Shown here piece after piece: positions 6,988 to 7,796 of a stretch of DNA of 7,796 nucleotides. Numbering within the stretch: position 1 is the first letter of the stretch; each line of letters opens with the position of its first letter. Both the position numbers and the translations under genes were made by a program. The notes under the pieces are model-generated. The model had not been told where the DNA came from, did no database searches, and saw nothing but the letters and a program-made list of their open reading frames with translations. The DNA lies in contig JAPUKV010000030.1 in the NCBI GenBank assembly GCA_027295475.1, positions 1-7,796 on the forward strand. The letters are read 5' to 3'. The stretch comes from Pseudomonadota bacterium (lineage in GTDB: Bacteria > Pseudomonadota > Gammaproteobacteria > Woeseiales > Woeseiaceae).

Positions 6988-7017
6988 GTCCGCTAACGGC
7001 CGAGGCTGTGTGAAAAC
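6988..7017 (+). repeat. left arm of the 30-bp inverted repeat
   Basis: Starts GTCCGCTAACGGCCG and ends GGCTGTGTGAAAAC; every base matches the reverse complement of 7155-7184. The match stops at both edges (G at 6987 against A at 7185, and G at 7018 against G at 7154). Confidence 0.95.
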
Positions 7018-7028
7018 GAAAAATAAAA

Positions 7029-7056
7029 AGAGTCGGTGGTAAATTGCACCGGCTCT
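7029..7056. repeat. interior hairpin of the inverted-repeat segment
   Basis: AGAGTCGGTG (7029-7038) pairs with CACCGGCTCT (7047-7056) through ten positions with one wobble, around an 8-base loop. It follows an A-rich run on the plus strand, so on the minus strand the hairpin is followed by T-rich sequence (complement of 7018-7028). That is the layout of an intrinsic terminator for leftward transcription. Confidence 0.5.
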
Positions 7057-7154
7057 CACAATTACTTGATATCGATATGGGAAATCGGAATCTCATTTGA
7101 GACGCCTTTGTAACCAATGTGGGATGCTGTCCCATCGTCCTCGAAATTCCGTGG

Positions 7155-7184
7155 GTTTTCACACAGCCTCGGCCGTTAGCGGAC
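7155..7184 (-). repeat. right arm of the 30-bp inverted repeat
   Basis: Reads GTTTTCACACAGCC at its inner edge and GGCCGTTAGCGGAC at its outer edge on the plus strand, the exact reverse complement of 6988-7017. Confidence 0.95.
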
Positions 7185-7343
7185 ATCGGTCCAAGTTGCG
7201 CAGCTCGCGGCCGAGTTACTTCCAAACCGCTTCTCTTACGAATGATGCACAGCCGCTTGCTCCGACATCCGGCATTGCCGCAAGAATTCGAGGCCGTTTT
7301 CACGCCCTACAGATGTAATCCCCCTTAATCAAGTTATAAATTA

Positions 7344-7796
7344 TTAGAACCGCAACTGTGCCTGCACACCCCAGACCGCCTGGCCTTCATTGGCGATACA
7401 ATATGCCACACCATTAAGCGCATTCAGGTTGAACTGAAATTCGCAGTACGTGTCCGCCAACAAATTTTCACCAAATGCGGATAATTCATATTGTTGTTCA
7501 GGACCAAACACATAGCTGGCCCGGGCTCCCAGTAACGAGTGCTCTCCAAGATTATCAATCAAATCGACGGTCGCAAGGTTGGTTTTCGAATCGCTAAGAT
7601 ACTGATAGTCAAGCTGCAGGCTCAAAATGCCGTTGCCGGTCTGGAAATCCTTAATCACCAGTCCGTTAGCGGAAAAATCCGCCGCGTATTGCAGTTCATG
7701 GACTAGTTCATCCGCATCCAGCGGGCTGGCTTCGGTCACTTCGGTATCAAGGAAACCAAGTGCTGCCGAAATGAACCAGTCTTCAGTCGGAGCCCA
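7344..7796 (-). CDS. TonB-dependent receptor, C-terminal part (5' end beyond window)
   Basis: The last 150 residues of an outer-membrane TonB-dependent receptor, which would import a siderophore, vitamin or other large nutrient; the ligand cannot be told from this part. The frame is open to the window edge, so the plug domain and most of the barrel are outside. What is visible are alternating beta-strand segments (WFISAALGFLDTEV, LSLQLDYQYLSD, SLLGARASYVFG), the family-typical YELSAFGENLLADTYCEF near the end, and a terminal WGVQAQLRF with the aromatic C-terminal residue recognised by the BAM machinery. Two Cys flank the last hairpin loop (YCEF and YCIA) and could form a disulfide. An internal GTG at 7739 is in frame but is not the real start. 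The stop is TAA (7344-7346). No clear terminator is seen downstream. Confidence 0.85.
   Translation of the reverse strand, partial: WAPTEDWFISAALGFLDTEVTEASPLDADELVHELQYAADFSANGLVIKDFQTGNGILSLQLDYQYLSDSKTNLATVDLIDNLGEHSLLGARASYVFGPEQQYELSAFGENLLADTYCEFQFNLNALNGVAYCIANEGQAVWGVQAQLRF

Larger units (their letters stand above)
6988..7184. mobile_element. 197-base segment with perfect 30-bp terminal inverted repeats: MITE-like element or IS remnant
   Basis: The ends at 6988-7017 and 7155-7184 are exact reverse complements over 30 bases. The 137-base interior is AT-richer near its left end, contains a 10-bp-stem hairpin (7029-7056) and encodes no transposase. This is the architecture of a miniature inverted-repeat element or the collapsed remains of an insertion sequence. 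No target-site duplication is obvious in the bases directly outside the arms, so the true borders may differ or the element may be old. Family not identified. Confidence 0.45.
6737..7343. other. 607-base stretch without a convincing gene between cca and the TonB-dependent receptor
   Basis: This interval contains the cca leader, a TGGGTAGC direct repeat (6824-6831 and 6836-6843), a strong hairpin (6928-6960) and a segment bounded by 30-bp inverted repeats (6988-7184). The short open frames here (up to about 106 codons) run through the inverted repeats and have no recognisable domains or ribosome sites, and the arms give similar peptide fragments in several of them. I judge these non-coding. 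From 7185 to 7343, after the right arm, I see nothing I can assign. Confidence 0.7.

Noticed and set aside
6988..7184. Integron attC site
   Set aside because: The arms contain GCTAAC and GTTAGC, but not the RYYYAAC/GTTRRRY boxes, and attC sites have imperfect symmetry with extrahelical bases, unlike this perfect 30-bp match. There is no integrase or cassette array.
6975..7305. Outer inverted pair GCGTGAAA (6975-6982) and TTTCACGC (7298-7305) as the true ends of a larger element
   Set aside because: Eight bases over 330 is within chance, and the pair is not symmetric with the 30-bp arms.
6812..7318. Several short open frames (69-106 codons) around the inverted repeats
   Set aside because: They run through the repeat arms, lack domains and ribosome sites, and are best explained as read-through of non-coding repeat sequence.

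Overview
This window looks like a chromosomal segment from a gammaproteobacterium. It carries a folate, cell-wall and tRNA housekeeping block: a FolK-type pyrophosphokinase, a pteridine reductase, a MidA/NDUFAF7-family methyltransferase, undecaprenyl-diphosphate phosphatase (uppP/bacA) and tRNA nucleotidyltransferase (cca). This is close to the folB-folK-bacA-cca neighbourhood known from many Gammaproteobacteria. The Cca protein is of the long type with an HD domain and is 412 residues long, as in E. coli. A lipoprotein protease and the end of a TonB-dependent receptor also fit a Gram-negative cell envelope. A marine or environmental lineage is a guess only.

Layout. At 1-405 (+) is the 3' part of a divergent folK. 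At 507-1808 (+) is an S41-family serine protease with a lipoprotein signal. It ends one base from the stop of a convergent SDR pteridine reductase (1810-2568, -). A divergent intergenic region of 72 bases then separates that reductase from a rightward cluster: the MidA-type methyltransferase (2641-3813), uppP (3842-4639) and an unrecognised, probably beta-barrel, exported protein (4626-5468) that overlaps uppP by 14 bases. A strong 12-bp perfect stem-loop (5470-5507) lies where this cluster meets the convergent cca gene (5498-6736, -). The stem contains the cca stop codon.

From 6737 to 7343 there is no convincing gene. This stretch holds the probable cca promoter and leader with a small palindrome, a 14-bp-stem hairpin, and a 197-base segment bounded by perfect 30-bp inverted repeats that looks like a MITE or a decayed insertion-sequence remnant. 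The window closes with the C-terminal 150 residues of a TonB-dependent receptor on the minus strand (7344-7796).

How the genes relate. FolK and the pteridine reductase both act on pterins, supplying or recycling reduced pterin and folate. UppP recycles the C55 lipid carrier for peptidoglycan. The exported protein translationally linked to it may be an envelope component. Cca matures or repairs tRNA 3' ends. No new defence or biosynthetic system is evident. The least explained items are the inverted-repeat element, the hairpins around it, the unknown barrel-like protein and the altered active-site residues of the FolK homologue.
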